Positions 7,187 through 13,398 of a stretch of 14,063 bases of DNA are shown here, one piece after another. The stretch is from Dehalococcoidia bacterium (GTDB taxonomy: Bacteria > Chloroflexota > Dehalococcoidia > Dehalococcoidales > UBA1222): NCBI GenBank assembly GCA_009784845.1, contig WQXK01000018.1, positions 1-14,063 of the forward strand, given 5' to 3'. The translations under genes and the position numbers were made by a program. The first letter of the stretch is position 1; every line of letters starts with the position of its first letter. The notes below the pieces were generated by a model. The model had not been told where the DNA came from, did no database searches, and worked only from the letters and a program-made list of their open reading frames with translations.

Positions 7187-7684
7187 TTACCTGCTATCCT
7201 GCATCAGATTGCGCAGGCAACTCTCACGCAGATGGCATATGGCCACAGCCAGCGCATCAGCTGCATCACTTGGCTGAGGAACCTCATCAAGTTCAAACAA
7301 CATTTTGACCATTTCCTGTATCTGCTCTTTGGAGGAAGCCCCGTAATCTGCCACGTGTTGTTTTATCTGCCTCGGCGCATACTCATAAATTGGGATGTTA
7401 TTTTGGGCAGCGGTCAACAAAACAATCGCCTGCGCTTTGCCAATAGCTAGGGCTGATTTGGCATTTTCACCGAAAAAAGGTGTCTCTACAGCCATAACGT
7501 CAGGCGCAAACTTGTGTATAACAGATGAAAAATTTGTATGCAGAAAGTGCAATCGCTCCGACATGTCGGAGCGAGCATCGCATTTGATAGAACCAAAATC
7601 GACCAGCGTCATTTCGTCTTGGGTGTCTTCAATAACTCCATAGCCTAAGACAATAGTGCCCGGGTCAACGCCTAAAATCCTCAT
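7187..7684 (-). CDS. ruvC: Crossover junction endodeoxyribonuclease RuvC
   Basis: 165 residues, the usual length. RuvC is the Holliday junction resolvase of the RNase H fold; its dimer makes symmetric nicks after RuvAB branch migration. All four metal-binding acids are present at the expected places: D7 (ILGVDPGT), E67 (MAVETPFF), D140 and D143 (SDAADALAVAICH). The conserved helix NAKSALAIGKAQAIVLL and the APRQIKQHVADYGASSKEQI segment are typical. The ATG at 7684 is preferred over the TTG one codon upstream because it gives MRILGVDPG. There is no strong ribosome site, and the start lies 12 nt after the yebC stop, which suggests translational coupling. Codons 37-44 contain a perfect 22-bp palindrome, listed separately. 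Confidence 0.97.
   Translation of the reverse strand: MRILGVDPGTIVLGYGVIEDTQDEMTLVDFGSIKCDARSDMSERLHFLHTNFSSVIHKFAPDVMAVETPFFGENAKSALAIGKAQAIVLLTAAQNNIPIYEYAPRQIKQHVADYGASSKEQIQEMVKMLFELDEVPQPSDAADALAVAICHLRESCLRNLMQDSR
7553..7574. repeat. Perfect 22-bp palindrome inside ruvC
   Basis: The half-site TCGCTCCGACA (7553-7563) is followed immediately by its exact reverse complement TGTCGGAGCGA (7564-7574), with no spacer. I checked all 11 pairs. It encodes residues 37-44 of RuvC (ARSDMSER), so it is constrained by coding, but the symmetry is perfect and GC-rich. In RNA it could form a strong hairpin; in DNA it could be a dimer-binding site. Confidence 0.75.
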
Positions 7685-7696
7685 CAAATGCCGCGC

Positions 7697-8449
7697 TTAT
7701 TTCGACTGATATTTCTTCATTACTTCGTCGCTGATGTCTGCATTGTTATACACATTCTGAACGTCATCCATTGCTTCTAACAAATCCAGCATGCGCAACA
7801 CCTGAAAAAACGTATGCTCATCAAGGGCAACTGTCGTCTTGGATATTCTGGCAATCTCAGCGTTCTCCACCTCAATGCCGTCATTTTCCAATGCTTTTCG
7901 CACCAGTTCCAACTCTGCCGGATTTGTATAAACCTCAATAAAATCGCCAAGTGCATTAACATCTTCGGCACCGGCATCAATTGCCTGCATCGTAAGGTCG
8001 TCAATATTTTTGCCCTCGGCAGACACGCCGATAACACCGCGCATCTCAAACATCCATGCAACCGAGCCGGACTCACCGAGGTTGCCACCTGCACGGGTAA
8101 AAGCAGAACGCAACTCCTGCACAACACGATTGCGGTTATCGCTTACCACCTCAACTATGACCGCTGTGCCACCGGGGCCATAACCCTCATAGGTTGCCTC
8201 AAACATTATCTGCCCTTCAAGTGAGCCCTCGCCCTTTTTGATAGCGCGTTCAATGTTGTCACCAGGCATACGAGCATCTTTGGCCTTTTGTATGGCAAGG
8301 CGTAAACGCGAATTACCATCGGGATTGCCGCCACCGGAACGGGCAGCAAAGATAATCTCGCGCGTAAGCTTGGTAAAAAGCTGCCCGCGTTTGGCATCAG
8401 CTGCACCTTTTTGATGTTTAATAGTAGCCCATTTGGAATGTCCAGACAT
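7697..8449 (-). CDS. yebC: YebC/PmpR family protein (TACO1-like)
   Basis: 250 residues, the standard length. The N-terminus MSGHSKWATIKHQKGAADAKRGQLF is the hallmark of the family, followed by the TKLTREI and RLRLAIQKAKDARMPGDNIERAIKKG segments, the GYGPGGTAVIVEVVSDNRNRV core, and the C-terminal VALDEHTFFQVLRMLDLLEAMDDVQNVYNNADI part. Members have been described as DNA-binding regulators and, more recently, as translation factors that relieve ribosome stalling at proline-rich stretches. The start at 8449 has an AGAGGG ribosome site 8 nt upstream. It is the first gene of the yebC-ruvC-ruvA operon, a conserved neighbourhood in many bacteria, with 12 nt between its stop and the ruvC ATG. A small hairpin sits just before its ribosome site. 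Confidence 0.97.
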   Translation of the reverse strand: MSGHSKWATIKHQKGAADAKRGQLFTKLTREIIFAARSGGGNPDGNSRLRLAIQKAKDARMPGDNIERAIKKGEGSLEGQIMFEATYEGYGPGGTAVIVEVVSDNRNRVVQELRSAFTRAGGNLGESGSVAWMFEMRGVIGVSAEGKNIDDLTMQAIDAGAEDVNALGDFIEVYTNPAELELVRKALENDGIEVENAEIARISKTTVALDEHTFFQVLRMLDLLEAMDDVQNVYNNADISDEVMKKYQSK

Positions 8450-8461
8450 AGCCCTAACCCT

Positions 8462-8477
8462 CTTCCAGCAATGGAAG
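8462..8477 (-). promoter_or_regulatory. Small hairpin next to the yebC ribosome site
   Basis: On the minus strand CTTCCA, loop TTGC, TGGAAG: a perfect 6-bp stem whose 3' arm runs directly into the AGAGGG ribosome site. It could modulate access to the site. A stem this short can also occur by chance. Confidence 0.35.
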
Positions 8478-8681
8478 CCTCTCTATTCTAGTTTATGACT
8501 TATTTTAGCACGTTGAGGTCAATAGTTGAATATTTCGATATGCTTCAGTGAAAAATAATATGTCAATGCAGTCCATATTAAACAAATAACCAACACTATG
8601 TTTTAAACAAATCGCGTGGCATCATATGAATACGTCCATAAAAACTGCTCCTTTTTCTCACCGCAGCGCACTAACTCTCTT

Positions 8682-8710
8682 TTGACAGATACCAAAAATT
8701 CGGCTATATT
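8682..8710 (+). promoter_or_regulatory. Strong promoter TTGACA-17-TATATT for the DUF4143 ATPase gene
   Basis: A consensus -35 TTGACA (8682-8687), exactly 17 nt, then TATATT (8705-8710, five of six consensus bases). The predicted transcription start is near 8717, giving a leader of about 33 nt. It is the best promoter match in the window. Confidence 0.75.
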
Positions 8711-8735
8711 AACATCAAATATTAAAATAGCCGAA
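8699..8735. promoter_or_regulatory. Dyad operator candidate overlapping the -10 box
   Basis: The 9-bp arms TTCGGCTAT (8699-8707) and ATAGCCGAA (8727-8735) are exact reverse complements separated by 19 nt. The left arm covers the first half of the -10 box, while the right arm lies in the leader just before the ribosome site. A transcript starting near 8717 would contain only the right arm, so a protein-binding operator is more likely than an RNA hairpin. Confidence 0.55.
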
Positions 8736-8737
8736 AA

Positions 8738-8743
8738 AGAGGA
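8738..8743 (+). promoter_or_regulatory. Ribosome binding site AGAGGA that supports a TTG start
   Basis: AGAGGA ends 6 nt before the TTG at 8750, the expected spacing. It supports this unusual start codon for the ATPase gene. Confidence 0.7.
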
Positions 8744-8749
8744 CGTTCT

Positions 8750-9973
8750 TTGTTTATTAAACGACATGCAGACGAAGCGGTGCGAGAACTCTCAAAAATG
8801 TTTGGAGCAGTACTCGTCACAGGCGCACGCCAAATCGGCAAGACGACCCTTCTTCAAGAAGTTACCGCACATGCGAGTTACGTTACTTTAGACGATCCTG
8901 TTAAACGCATAAGCGCAATTGAGCAAAGCGGGATATTCTTTAAAGACGCCCCTCCTCCGGTTTTTATAGATGAGATACAATACGCACCTAACCTATTCCC
9001 GCAAATTAAAATTATCTTGGATAAGGAGAAGAAGAAAGGTCAATTTTTTCTCTCAGGCTCGCAACAATTTGAAATGATGAAAAACGTCAGTGAATCATTG
9101 GCAGGTCGGCTTGGCATACTTAATTTACACGGAATCTCACTGCGAGAGTTATACGGCGTGTCATTCAATGACCCATTTTTGCCAACTGATGAATACTTTA
9201 CAAGCCGCAAAAAATGCATGGTAGATATTCCATATGCAAATGTTTGGAACACTATACATCGTGGCAGTTTTCCCGAGTTATGTGCCAATGGCAGCTTTGA
9301 CTGGCAAATGTATTTTGCCGCTTATGTCAAAACGTATATTGAACGCGATGTCCATGACCTGACACAGGTTGGTAACGAGATAAAGTTTTTGCAGTTTATG
9401 GCAGTTACGGCAAGCCACACAGGTCAACTTCTGAACATAGCTTCTTTGGCACGGGATATAGGCATAAGCCAAGCCACAGCGGAACGCTGGCTTTCAAATT
9501 TGGTAACATCAAATTTGGTGTTTCTTTTAAAGCCTTATCACAACAACATCACGAAGCGAACAGTCAAAGCACCAAAACTCTATTTCTTGGACACGGGGCT
9601 TGCAGCCTACTTAACCCGCTGGAACACCTCTGATGTTTTGAAAAACGGCGCCATGGCAGGAGCCTTTTTTGAAACTTTCGTAATCTGTGAAATCATTAAG
9701 AGTTATAGCAACAAGGGAATCCTTGATTTTCCTCTGTATTTTTACCGCGACAGAGATGGAAACGAAATTGATTTACTGATTGAGAACAATGGAACGCTTT
9801 ATCCCATCGAAATAAAAAAACATGCTGACCCGTCAAAATCCGACGTCGCAAAATTCTCCATACTCAGCAAAATCCCGAGCATTAAAAGGGGTTCGGGCGG
9901 AGTAATTTGCTTGTACGACAACCTAACAACACTTCAAGGCAATGATAAAGCTATCCCCGTTACGCTGTTGTAA
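8750..9973 (+). CDS. AAA+ ATPase with AAA_14 and DUF4143 domains
   Basis: 407 residues, normal for this family. The N-terminal P-loop ATPase has Walker A GARQIGKTT (25-33), Walker B VFIDEIQ (71-77) and a sensor-like FFLSGSQQ (99-106), followed by SLAGRLGILNLHGISLREL. A winged-helix-like segment lies at about 205-262 (IASLARDIGISQATAERWLSNL). The C-terminal DUF4143 part ends in a PD-(D/E)xK-like core: FFETFV (E308), GNEIDLLI (D341) and YPIEIKK (E354, K356). Members are common in bacteria and archaea, often in many copies per genome, and their function is not established. The gene stands alone, divergent from yebC, with a strong promoter and a dyad. Its base composition looks more AT-rich than its neighbours, which fits an accessory or transferred gene. 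The TTG start is supported by the AGAGGA site. Confidence 0.9.
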   Translation: MFIKRHADEAVRELSKMFGAVLVTGARQIGKTTLLQEVTAHASYVTLDDPVKRISAIEQSGIFFKDAPPPVFIDEIQYAPNLFPQIKIILDKEKKKGQFFLSGSQQFEMMKNVSESLAGRLGILNLHGISLRELYGVSFNDPFLPTDEYFTSRKKCMVDIPYANVWNTIHRGSFPELCANGSFDWQMYFAAYVKTYIERDVHDLTQVGNEIKFLQFMAVTASHTGQLLNIASLARDIGISQATAERWLSNLVTSNLVFLLKPYHNNITKRTVKAPKLYFLDTGLAAYLTRWNTSDVLKNGAMAGAFFETFVICEIIKSYSNKGILDFPLYFYRDRDGNEIDLLIENNGTLYPIEIKKHADPSKSDVAKFSILSKIPSIKRGSGGVICLYDNLTTLQGNDKAIPVTLL

Positions 9974-10019
9974 CCCATGAGTTTAGACAACTCGCCGTTA
10001 AAGCCCCGCTCAGCGAAAA

Positions 10020-10382
10020 TCAGCCCTTTGAGTGTCCCGATACAAAAGCCACTGCATACTCGCGGGAGTGCGACAAACTGACATGCATCACATCAATCCC
10101 CAACTCGTCCGCTTTGCTGCGCGCTGTGCCATAAAGCGTTAGAAGTGGCTTCCCATTGTCCGCAGAGGTTACCTCCATCTCATGTGGATTAAGCCCAGGG
10201 GCATCCAATGCCTTGATTACTGCTTCTTTGGCTGCAAAACGTGCCGCCAAAGAAGGTATCTTGTCCTTGTATAAGGCTATTTCCTTAGAGGTAAAAACGC
10301 GCTCCAGAAATGCCTGCCCAAAGCGCTGCAACGCATCTTCAATGCGGCTGATTTCAATTATGTCAACACCGATATGCTGCAT
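10020..10382 (-). CDS. acpS: Holo-[acyl-carrier-protein] synthase
   Basis: 120 residues, the usual length. AcpS transfers the 4'-phosphopantetheine arm of coenzyme A to a serine of acyl carrier protein, activating it for fatty acid synthesis. The family motifs are clear: HIGVDIIEISRIEDAL at the N-terminus with the metal-binding Asp (GVD), FTSKEIALY, and SLAARFAAKEAVIKAL with the second acidic site. The end has HVSLSHSREYAVAFV. The ATG at 10382 is chosen because a GGGAGG site lies 7 nt upstream; an in-frame ATG at 10409 would place that site inside the gene. It is a single gene, convergent with the DUF4143 ATPase gene (46 nt between stops) and divergent from the carboxyltransferase gene. Confidence 0.96.
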   Translation of the reverse strand: MQHIGVDIIEISRIEDALQRFGQAFLERVFTSKEIALYKDKIPSLAARFAAKEAVIKALDAPGLNPHEMEVTSADNGKPLLTLYGTARSKADELGIDVMHVSLSHSREYAVAFVSGHSKG

Positions 10383-10389
10383 AGGCTTG

Positions 10390-10395
10390 CCTCCC
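10390..10395 (-). promoter_or_regulatory. Shine-Dalgarno GGGAGG of acpS
   Basis: Read on the minus strand, GGGAGG lies 7 nt before the ATG at 10382 and decides this start over the upstream ATG at 10409. Confidence 0.8.
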
Positions 10396-10495
10396 TTACA
10401 AAAAGGCATGTGGTTCAGTTTCTGACATGGTACAATAAACAGAGTGCAAATAAAAGAAACCTATCTAAAAATATGCAAAAATCCATGACGCGACA

Positions 10496-10524
10496 TTGTA
10501 GAATTATTTAACCTGTATTATAAA
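10496..10524 (+). promoter_or_regulatory. Candidate promoter TTGTAG-17-TATAAA of the carboxyltransferase gene
   Basis: TTGTAG (10496-10501), 17 nt, then TATAAA (10519-10524). TATTAT (10516-10521) overlaps as an alternative -10. The predicted start near 10531 is only a few bases before the ATG at 10534, and no ribosome site is visible, so the mRNA may be leaderless. Confidence 0.4.
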
Positions 10525-10533
10525 GCAAACCGA

Positions 10534-12075
10534 ATGGTCATTGATAACAAACCAAGCCATATGAAACCGCTGTGCAATAGTGTATCCGAGGATACCCGAA
10601 TCGCCGCGCAACACGCACGTGGCAAGCTTACGTCACTTGAAAGAATCAACCTTTTACTTGACCCAAACACTTTCCAAGAGATTGCAGGGTCTGCTCATAA
10701 CCACGCCACAGACGCTAATGCTCCAGACACGAGAAATAATCCTCTTGCTGTCATCACAGGCTCAGGAAAGATAAACGGACGACCGGTATTCCTGTTTTCG
10801 CAGGATTTCAGCATCATCGGAGGCACCATATCAGAGGCAGAGGGGCAAAAAATCGCGCATGTAACGGACCTGGCCTTGGAGCACGAAGCCCCCATAATTG
10901 GCATATATGATTCAGGTGGGGCACGCATACAGGAAGGTGTCGCCTCGCTAGCCGGCGTGGGCGAAATACTACTGCGTAATACCCGCTGCTCTGGCGCTAT
11001 TCCACAGATTGCGGTTGTTGTCGGACCAAGCGCCGGCGGCTCGGCTTACTCACCATCGCTTTGCGACTTTGTCTTCACAGTCAAAAACATAACTCAGATG
11101 TATATAACCGGTCCGGATGTAGTCAAATCCGTAACAAATGAAACTATCAGCCACCAAGAACTTGGGGGTGCAGAAATACACAGCCAAAAAAGCGGCGTGG
11201 CTCATTTCGTTCATGACAGTGAAGAGGAGTGTTTCCGGCAGGTAAGACGTCTGCTAAGCTTCATTCCTCAAAGCTGCAACTCCAAGCCGCAGACAGTCAA
11301 AACAGATGACCCAACCGATCGTTGCGACGAAACACTGCAAACTATTGTTCCGGATGACCCTCGCAAGCCTTACGACATGAAAAAAATTATTGCTGCCGTT
11401 GTAGATAATGGTGCTCTCATGGAGGTCCAATCGCAGTTTGCACGCAACATCATATGCGGTATGGCACGGTTGGCAGGAAATTCCGTCGGTATTGTGGCAC
11501 AACAACCGGCAATGCTAGCCGGTGTCATTGATATCAATGCATCGGTAAAAGCGGCCCGTTTTGTGCGCTTCTGCGATGCGTTCAACATACCCATTGTGAG
11601 TTTTGTTGACGTACCGGGCTTCATGCCGGGCACCGAGCAGGAACACGGTGGCATCATACGCCATGGTGCCAAGCTGATATATGCCTATGCAGAAGCCACC
11701 GTACCTAAGCTGAGCGTTATTACACGCAAAGCCTATGGTGGTGCTTATATCGCCATGAGCTCGCAGCATTTACGCAGCGATATCAACTATGCATGGAAAG
11801 GGGCTATAATCGCCGTCATGGGCACCGAGGCAGCAGTCAACATTATCTTCCACAAAATGCTCGCTGAATCACCCACTCCAGAGGAAACGCGTCAAAAGTT
11901 GGCGCGTGAGTACAGCGCAAATTTCGGCAATACATTGCAGGCATCAAAGCATGGTTATATCGATGGCGTAATTGACCCGCGCCAAACGCGCCCTATGCTT
12001 ATACATGCACTGGAAACGCTGCACAACAAACAGCAAAAAGTTCCGCAGAAAAAACATGGTAACATGCCGCTGTAA
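10534..12075 (+). CDS. Acyl-CoA carboxylase carboxyltransferase subunit (methylmalonyl-CoA decarboxylase alpha / propionyl-CoA carboxylase beta type)
   Basis: 513 residues, the normal length. Two crotonase-like halves are visible. The N-half has GKLTSLERINLLLD (30-43), GGTISEAEGQKI (96-107), an oxyanion-type SGGARIQEGV (127-136) and GPSAGGSAYSP (164-174). The C-half has FCDAFNIPIVSFVDVPGFMPGTEQE (346-370), RHGAKLIYAYAEATVPK and RKAYGGAYIAM (398-408). The enzyme moves carboxyl groups between carboxybiotin and an acyl-CoA, either in a biotin-dependent carboxylase or in a sodium-pumping decarboxylase. The position that separates propionyl- from acetyl-preferring Streptomyces enzymes (Asp versus Ile, in GGAYDVM) is Ile406 here, so the substrate is uncertain. 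No biotin carboxylase, biotin carrier or membrane decarboxylase subunit is adjacent. The N-terminus is shorter than usual before GKLT. ATG at 10534 or 10561 could be the start; neither has a ribosome site. Confidence 0.92.
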   Translation: MVIDNKPSHMKPLCNSVSEDTRIAAQHARGKLTSLERINLLLDPNTFQEIAGSAHNHATDANAPDTRNNPLAVITGSGKINGRPVFLFSQDFSIIGGTISEAEGQKIAHVTDLALEHEAPIIGIYDSGGARIQEGVASLAGVGEILLRNTRCSGAIPQIAVVVGPSAGGSAYSPSLCDFVFTVKNITQMYITGPDVVKSVTNETISHQELGGAEIHSQKSGVAHFVHDSEEECFRQVRRLLSFIPQSCNSKPQTVKTDDPTDRCDETLQTIVPDDPRKPYDMKKIIAAVVDNGALMEVQSQFARNIICGMARLAGNSVGIVAQQPAMLAGVIDINASVKAARFVRFCDAFNIPIVSFVDVPGFMPGTEQEHGGIIRHGAKLIYAYAEATVPKLSVITRKAYGGAYIAMSSQHLRSDINYAWKGAIIAVMGTEAAVNIIFHKMLAESPTPEETRQKLAREYSANFGNTLQASKHGYIDGVIDPRQTRPMLIHALETLHNKQQKVPQKKHGNMPL

Positions 12076-12132
12076 AACACGGAATTGTTTTCTTTCTTGT
12101 GATGGAGCACCATCCGCAGTAAAAGCAAATCG

Positions 12133-12161
12133 TTGACGAGTTCTACCTTTCCTGAGATACT
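12133..12161 (+). promoter_or_regulatory. Candidate promoter TTGACG-17-GATACT with extended TG
   Basis: TTGACG (12133-12138), 17 nt, then GATACT (12156-12161) with TG at 12153-12154, one base before the -10. The predicted start near 12168 suits the downstream nucleotidyltransferase gene, whose ribosome site is at 12207. It also argues against the in-frame TTG at 12171 as that gene's start. Confidence 0.5.
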
Positions 12162-12206
12162 AACCCTTGGTTGATGCCAAAAGTGGCAAGCATCAAGATG
12201 CATTTC

Positions 12207-12212
12207 GGAGGT
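12207..12212 (+). promoter_or_regulatory. Ribosome binding site GGAGGT deciding the start at 12216
   Basis: GGAGGT lies 3 nt before the ATG at 12216. The spacing is somewhat short but the match is strong. It favours this ATG over the in-frame TTG at 12171 and ATG at 12174. Confidence 0.7.
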
Positions 12213-12215
12213 GCC

Positions 12216-12824
12216 ATGAGCGAACCTAAGACGTCAAAAGTTGCCGTCATTCTACTGGCTGCCGGCAAATCAGAGCGCATGGGGCAAAACAAACTGTTGC
12301 TTCCTTTCGGCGGTCAATTGGTAATACAACACACCTTGGATAATTTAATTGCCTCACGCGCGCAGGACATCGTTGTAGTTTTAGGCTCAAAAGCATCTGA
12401 AATAAGCGAAGCTGTCAGCAAGCATAATGTCACCACCGTATTTAATCCCAATTATGCAAGCGGTATGAGTACATCCCTCGCCGCCGGGCTGAAAGCCATG
12501 AAAAACCCTGCCGGGTTTGTCATGGTAGCGTTAGGCGACCAACCCCTCATCAAACCACAGACATATGATGCGCTTATCACCACGGCACTGGGCACAGATA
12601 AGGGCATACTGGTACCGACATACTGCGGGAAGCGCGGCAATCCAATCCTTGTGTCCACCAAGTACAAAGAAGAACTTTGCATGCAAAGCGGCGACATCGG
12701 CGGGCGGGAGTTATTGCGCACCTGTCCCGGCGACGTGTTGGAAGTGCCCGTAGAAGACGAGGGCATAATTATCAATATCAACACCAAAGCCGAATATGAG
12801 AAGCGTCTGGCAACGATTAAATGA
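12216..12824 (+). CDS. MobA/MocA-like NTP transferase (molybdenum cofactor nucleotidyltransferase family)
   Basis: 202 residues. The fold is the MobA-like pyrophosphorylase: the nucleotide-binding signature LAAGKSERMGQNKLLLPF at residues 14-31 (G-x-G-x-R-M-G plus the catalytic Lys), the family block VFNPNYASGMSTSLAAGL (75-92), the metal-binding LGDQP (107-111), and RGNPILVS and SGDIGGRELL near the end. The closest known functions are MocA (CTP to molybdopterin cytosine dinucleotide) and the accessory NTP transferases of molybdenum hydroxylases. The sequence does not decide which nucleotide or cofactor is used. No XdhC, MoeA or molybdenum hydroxylase gene is adjacent, so its client enzyme is unknown. 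It follows the carboxyltransferase gene by 140 nt and has its own promoter candidate. I chose ATG 12216 over the upstream starts because of the GGAGGT site. Confidence 0.9.
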   Translation: MSEPKTSKVAVILLAAGKSERMGQNKLLLPFGGQLVIQHTLDNLIASRAQDIVVVLGSKASEISEAVSKHNVTTVFNPNYASGMSTSLAAGLKAMKNPAGFVMVALGDQPLIKPQTYDALITTALGTDKGILVPTYCGKRGNPILVSTKYKEELCMQSGDIGGRELLRTCPGDVLEVPVEDEGIIININTKAEYEKRLATIK

Positions 12825-12896
12825 AGGATACAAACAGGGAAAATTCATGCAACGCTGGCAGAGGGATTGTTTGGTTTTTATGCTGGAGAGACTGCA

Positions 12897-13244
12897 ATGA
12901 ACAATAAGTTCCTACCGGTTTCAATTTTTGTAACAAGTATTATTGCCTTGCTGTGCAACATTTTTAGATTTGGTTTTGGCTCGGATACAATTTACATAGC
13001 AAACTATATGCCTAGCACACCTGACCATCATGCTTTTGCTGTTTATTGCTTTATCTATTGGGGCAAGCAGTTACTTTATACGTTTCTAGTGTGTCTAATT
13101 CCGATGCTAATAGGTGGCATTATTGCGAAAAGGAAAGGGCTGCTAACATGGAAGTATGTCTTGACGCTACTTCTTGTCCCTTTGTTGTTGGCAAGTATTT
13201 ACTTTTTCATTTTTGTATTCCCTCGGTTTGGATCCTCATGGTAA
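12897..13244 (+). CDS. Small hypothetical membrane protein (115 aa)
   Basis: I do not recognise the family. Three hydrophobic stretches are clear: about residues 6-25 (FLPVSIFVTSIIALLC), 56-77 (LLYTFLVCLIPMLIGGIIA) and 86-108 (YVLTLLLVPLLLASIYFFIFVF). They suggest a three-pass inner membrane protein, with a basic loop AKRKG (77-81) after the second segment that is probably cytoplasmic. A GGAG site lies 9 nt before the ATG at 12897; the in-frame ATG at 12867 has no such site. The coding sequence is clearly more AT-rich than its neighbours, with codon use (TTT, ATT, TTA) unlike them, so it may be recently acquired or a fast-evolving orphan. It lies 72 nt after the nucleotidyltransferase gene in the same direction. 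There is no sign of a fused or broken domain. Confidence 0.65.
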   Translation: MNNKFLPVSIFVTSIIALLCNIFRFGFGSDTIYIANYMPSTPDHHAFAVYCFIYWGKQLLYTFLVCLIPMLIGGIIAKRKGLLTWKYVLTLLLVPLLLASIYFFIFVFPRFGSSW

Positions 13245-13357
13245 TATCTAAGGCAAACGCCATCTTTGTCACATTACCGCTCCGCCGCCATATAGTCCGA
13301 GTTGCACAATAGGATACCACCGCTCTTTAATATTGCTATGTAAGAATATCCCATTTA

Positions 13358-13366
13358 TGCTATGAT
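13358..13366 (+). promoter_or_regulatory. Extended -10 promoter of the hydratase gene
   Basis: TGCTATGAT holds TG at 13358-13359, one base before the -10 box TATGAT (13361-13366). No good -35 is visible at 16-18 nt. The predicted start is near 13373, giving a leader of about 26 nt. Confidence 0.5.
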
Positions 13367-13369
13367 TAC

Positions 13370-13384
13370 GACAAATATTTTGTC
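13370..13384. promoter_or_regulatory. Palindrome at the predicted transcription start of the hydratase gene
   Basis: GACAAA (13370-13375) and TTTGTC (13379-13384) are exact reverse complements around TAT. The site covers the predicted start near 13373 and ends just before the ribosome site, a good place for a repressor. Confidence 0.45.
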
Positions 13385-13386
13385 TT

Positions 13387-13394
13387 GGAAAGGA
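13387..13394 (+). promoter_or_regulatory. Ribosome binding site GGAAAGGA of the hydratase gene
   Basis: GGAAAGGA ends 4 nt before the ATG at 13399 and supports that start. Confidence 0.6.
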
Positions 13395-13398
13395 TACC

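Larger units (their letters stand above)
8450..8749. other. 300-bp divergent intergenic region between yebC and the DUF4143 ATPase gene
   Basis: AT-rich, with no supportable gene. It holds the yebC leader hairpin (8462-8477), a 10-bp direct repeat TTAAACAAAT at 8578-8587 and 8603-8612 (25 bp apart), and the promoter, dyad and ribosome site of the plus-strand ATPase gene. A minus-strand TTGACC near 8515-8520 could be a yebC -35, but I find no matching -10 at the right distance. Confidence 0.6.

Noticed and set aside
7777..8127. A 116-codon minus-strand frame overlapping yebC in another frame
   Set aside because: Lies wholly inside yebC, whose frame is strongly conserved. The Cys/Arg/Leu-rich translation is typical of a shifted frame.
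8616..8891. A 91-codon plus-strand frame starting before the DUF4143 ATPase gene
   Set aside because: It would cover the strong promoter, the dyad and the ribosome site, and then overlap the ATPase gene in another frame. No family-like pattern.
9983..9997. GAGTT ... AACTC hairpin in the 46-bp gap between the DUF4143 ATPase gene and acpS
   Set aside because: A 5-bp stem with no T-run; not enough to call a terminator.
12101..12114. Small hairpin GATGG-AGCA-CCATC after the carboxyltransferase gene
   Set aside because: A 5-bp stem without a T-run on either strand; likely chance.
13046..13312. An 88-codon plus-strand frame overlapping the small membrane protein
   Set aside because: No ribosome site, and it is out of frame with the better supported membrane protein. 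Its extension into the gap has no recognisable content.
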